NCBI GenBank assembly: GCA_002718515.1
Contig: PBEX01000025.1
Span: 95,377 to 117,928, forward strand
Reading direction: 5' to 3'
DNA: 22,552 nucleotides
Source: Phycisphaerae bacterium
GTDB taxonomy: Bacteria > Planctomycetota > Phycisphaerae > Phycisphaerales > SM1A02
This document shows, piece by piece, positions 21,495-22,552 of this stretch. The translations under genes were made by a program, and so were the position numbers. Under the pieces are notes generated by a model, which saw only the letters and a list, made by a program, of their open reading frames with translations, was not told the origin of the DNA and did no database searches. Numbering within the stretch: position 1 is the stretch's first letter; each line of letters opens with the position of its first letter.

Positions 21495-22552
21495 GTGCGT
21501 AGCTCTGCTGCAATAAGTGAACACTTAGACACGCGAACGGCTGCCATAGAAGTTGCAGGATTACTTGATTCTGCAATGGAAGGGCAGGTGGATCTCGTGC
21601 TTGTCTATGGCAGTTTTCATCACCGTGAATCATTTGAAGAAGCTGTTGCAGATATCAAACGCACATTGAACCCAAGTGTCATCATTGGCGTCACTGTTGA
21701 ATCAGCTGTTGGCTGTGATTTAGAACTTGAAGGCGTCGCGGGTTTATCTGCACTTGCCATGCAACTTCCCGGTGTGACGCTGACGCCTTGGACAACCACT
21801 CCAAACAAACCTGTACCAATCTCTAAACCGGAACGAATCCCAGAGTGGATTGGCTTACAAGAAGACACAAAAGCAGTGTTTTTCTTTGCAGATCCGTTTT
21901 CAACGCCAATTACGCGTTTGCTTCCTGCTCTTGTCAATGCAGCAGGCGCAACAAATGAGATTCCAATCATTGGTGGCATGGCATCGGGAGCATCTCAGAA
22001 AGGCTTTAATCGCCTCATTCTTAATGACGAACTCATAACCGGTGGTGGAATTGGCTTGACGATGTCGGGCGATGTTCACATAGATTGCATCGTGAGCCAA
22101 GGGTGCAGACCAATTGGAGAACCCCTTGTCATTACAAACATCAAGGATAATGTCATCTTAGAACTTGGCGGGAAGCCTGCGCTAGATGTTTTAAAGGAAC
22201 TCGCACAGTCCCTTTCGCCTGAAGAACGTCAAATGGTCAAGGAAGGCGTATTGCTTGGCGGCGTCATTGACGAACAGAAACGTCATTTTGGACGCGGCGA
22301 CTTTCTCGTTCGTTCGATTTTAGGACTAGACCATAAACGAAAAGGAATTGCAGCAGGAGAGTTTTACAGGCTCGGGAAAACAGTCCAGTTTCACGTGCGT
22401 GATGCGCAAACTGCTGTTGAAGACTTGCAACTGCTTCTTGACACTCAAGAACTCGAAGATCAACCATTTGCGGGTCTTCTTGTGACATGTAATGGCCGCG
22501 GCAAGAAACTCTTCTTTGAGGAAGATTGTGATTTAACGATCATCAGAGAGCG
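21495..22552 (+). CDS. FIST-domain sensory protein (3' end outside window)
   Basis: At least 352 residues, still open at the window end. FIST_N spans about 33-200: DLVLVYGSFHH (33-43), GVTVESAVGCDLELEG (65-80), PIIGGMASGA (157-166). The junction motif SQGCRPIGEP (201-210) follows, then FIST_C (about 218-350) with CNGRGKKLF (332-340). FIST domains are predicted intracellular ligand sensors, perhaps for amino acids; here no output domain is fused so far. The start is GTG at 21495, three bases after the lat stop and in the same frame, so the pair is separated by a single TAA. No Shine-Dalgarno is visible, which points to coupled translation. Confidence 0.9.
   Translation, partial: MRSSAAISEHLDTRTAAIEVAGLLDSAMEGQVDLVLVYGSFHHRESFEEAVADIKRTLNPSVIIGVTVESAVGCDLELEGVAGLSALAMQLPGVTLTPWTTTPNKPVPISKPERIPEWIGLQEDTKAVFFFADPFSTPITRLLPALVNAAGATNEIPIIGGMASGASQKGFNRLILNDELITGGGIGLTMSGDVHIDCIVSQGCRPIGEPLVITNIKDNVILELGGKPALDVLKELAQSLSPEERQMVKEGVLLGGVIDEQKRHFGRGDFLVRSILGLDHKRKGIAAGEFYRLGKTVQFHVRDAQTAVEDLQLLLDTQELEDQPFAGLLVTCNGRGKKLFFEEDCDLTIIRE

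Overview
The window reads as chromosomal DNA of a Gram-negative bacterium, most likely a planctomycete of the Phycisphaerae type. This placement comes from family recognition, not a search. The signs are: a membrane protein with a CxCDYDL...CPECG zinc ribbon; an ECF sigma factor followed by a membrane protein with repeated 'LxAxLxxA...FxAS' units and a secreted coiled-coil protein; a FIST protein; a signal-peptide-bearing ATP synthase c subunit; and a lipid A-type acyltransferase, which implies an LPS outer membrane. No mobile element, tRNA, rRNA or CRISPR array was seen.

Layout. 1-4951, minus strand: an F-type ATP synthase operon in the order AtpZ-like, 4-TM protein, atpB, atpE, atpF, atpH, atpA. 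It ends in a terminator directly after atpA, with no atpG, atpD or atpC in the 113 bases that remain. A terminator-like hairpin sits between atpE and atpF, and two facing hairpins with complementary loops sit before atpE. The operon promoter overlaps a divergent promoter for a lone nuoI (4952-5509, plus). 5510-8808, minus: trkA-trkH potassium uptake genes with a translationally coupled zinc-ribbon membrane gene. 8809-9297: a 489-base region without a convincing protein gene. It holds a terminator facing trkA and, on the plus strand, a structured RNA candidate with promoter, two hairpins and terminator upstream of an HU/IHF gene (9298). dnaB follows (9781), converging on a CaCA cation exchanger (11305-12279, minus).

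12394-16098, plus: a five-gene run of ECF sigma factor, putative membrane anti-sigma factor, secreted coiled-coil protein, OppC-type permease and OppD-type ATPase, closed by a strong terminator. An SseB-like gene (16295) follows. 16714-19828, minus: a four-gene operon of a membrane-anchored coiled-coil protein with a BRCT-like C-terminus, a lipid A-type acyltransferase, a single-domain response regulator and a small conserved protein. 20163-22552, plus: L-lysine 6-aminotransferase and, three bases after its stop and in the same frame, a FIST sensor-domain protein that runs off the window.

Bioenergetics and ion handling dominate the left half (proton-driven ATP synthase, NuoI, Trk, CaCA). The right half is mostly envelope, signalling and amino-acid metabolism. 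The observations most worth checking are the sigma/anti-sigma/coiled-coil/oppCD cluster, the structured RNA before the HU gene, the extracytoplasmic BRCT-like protein and the lat-FIST pair.
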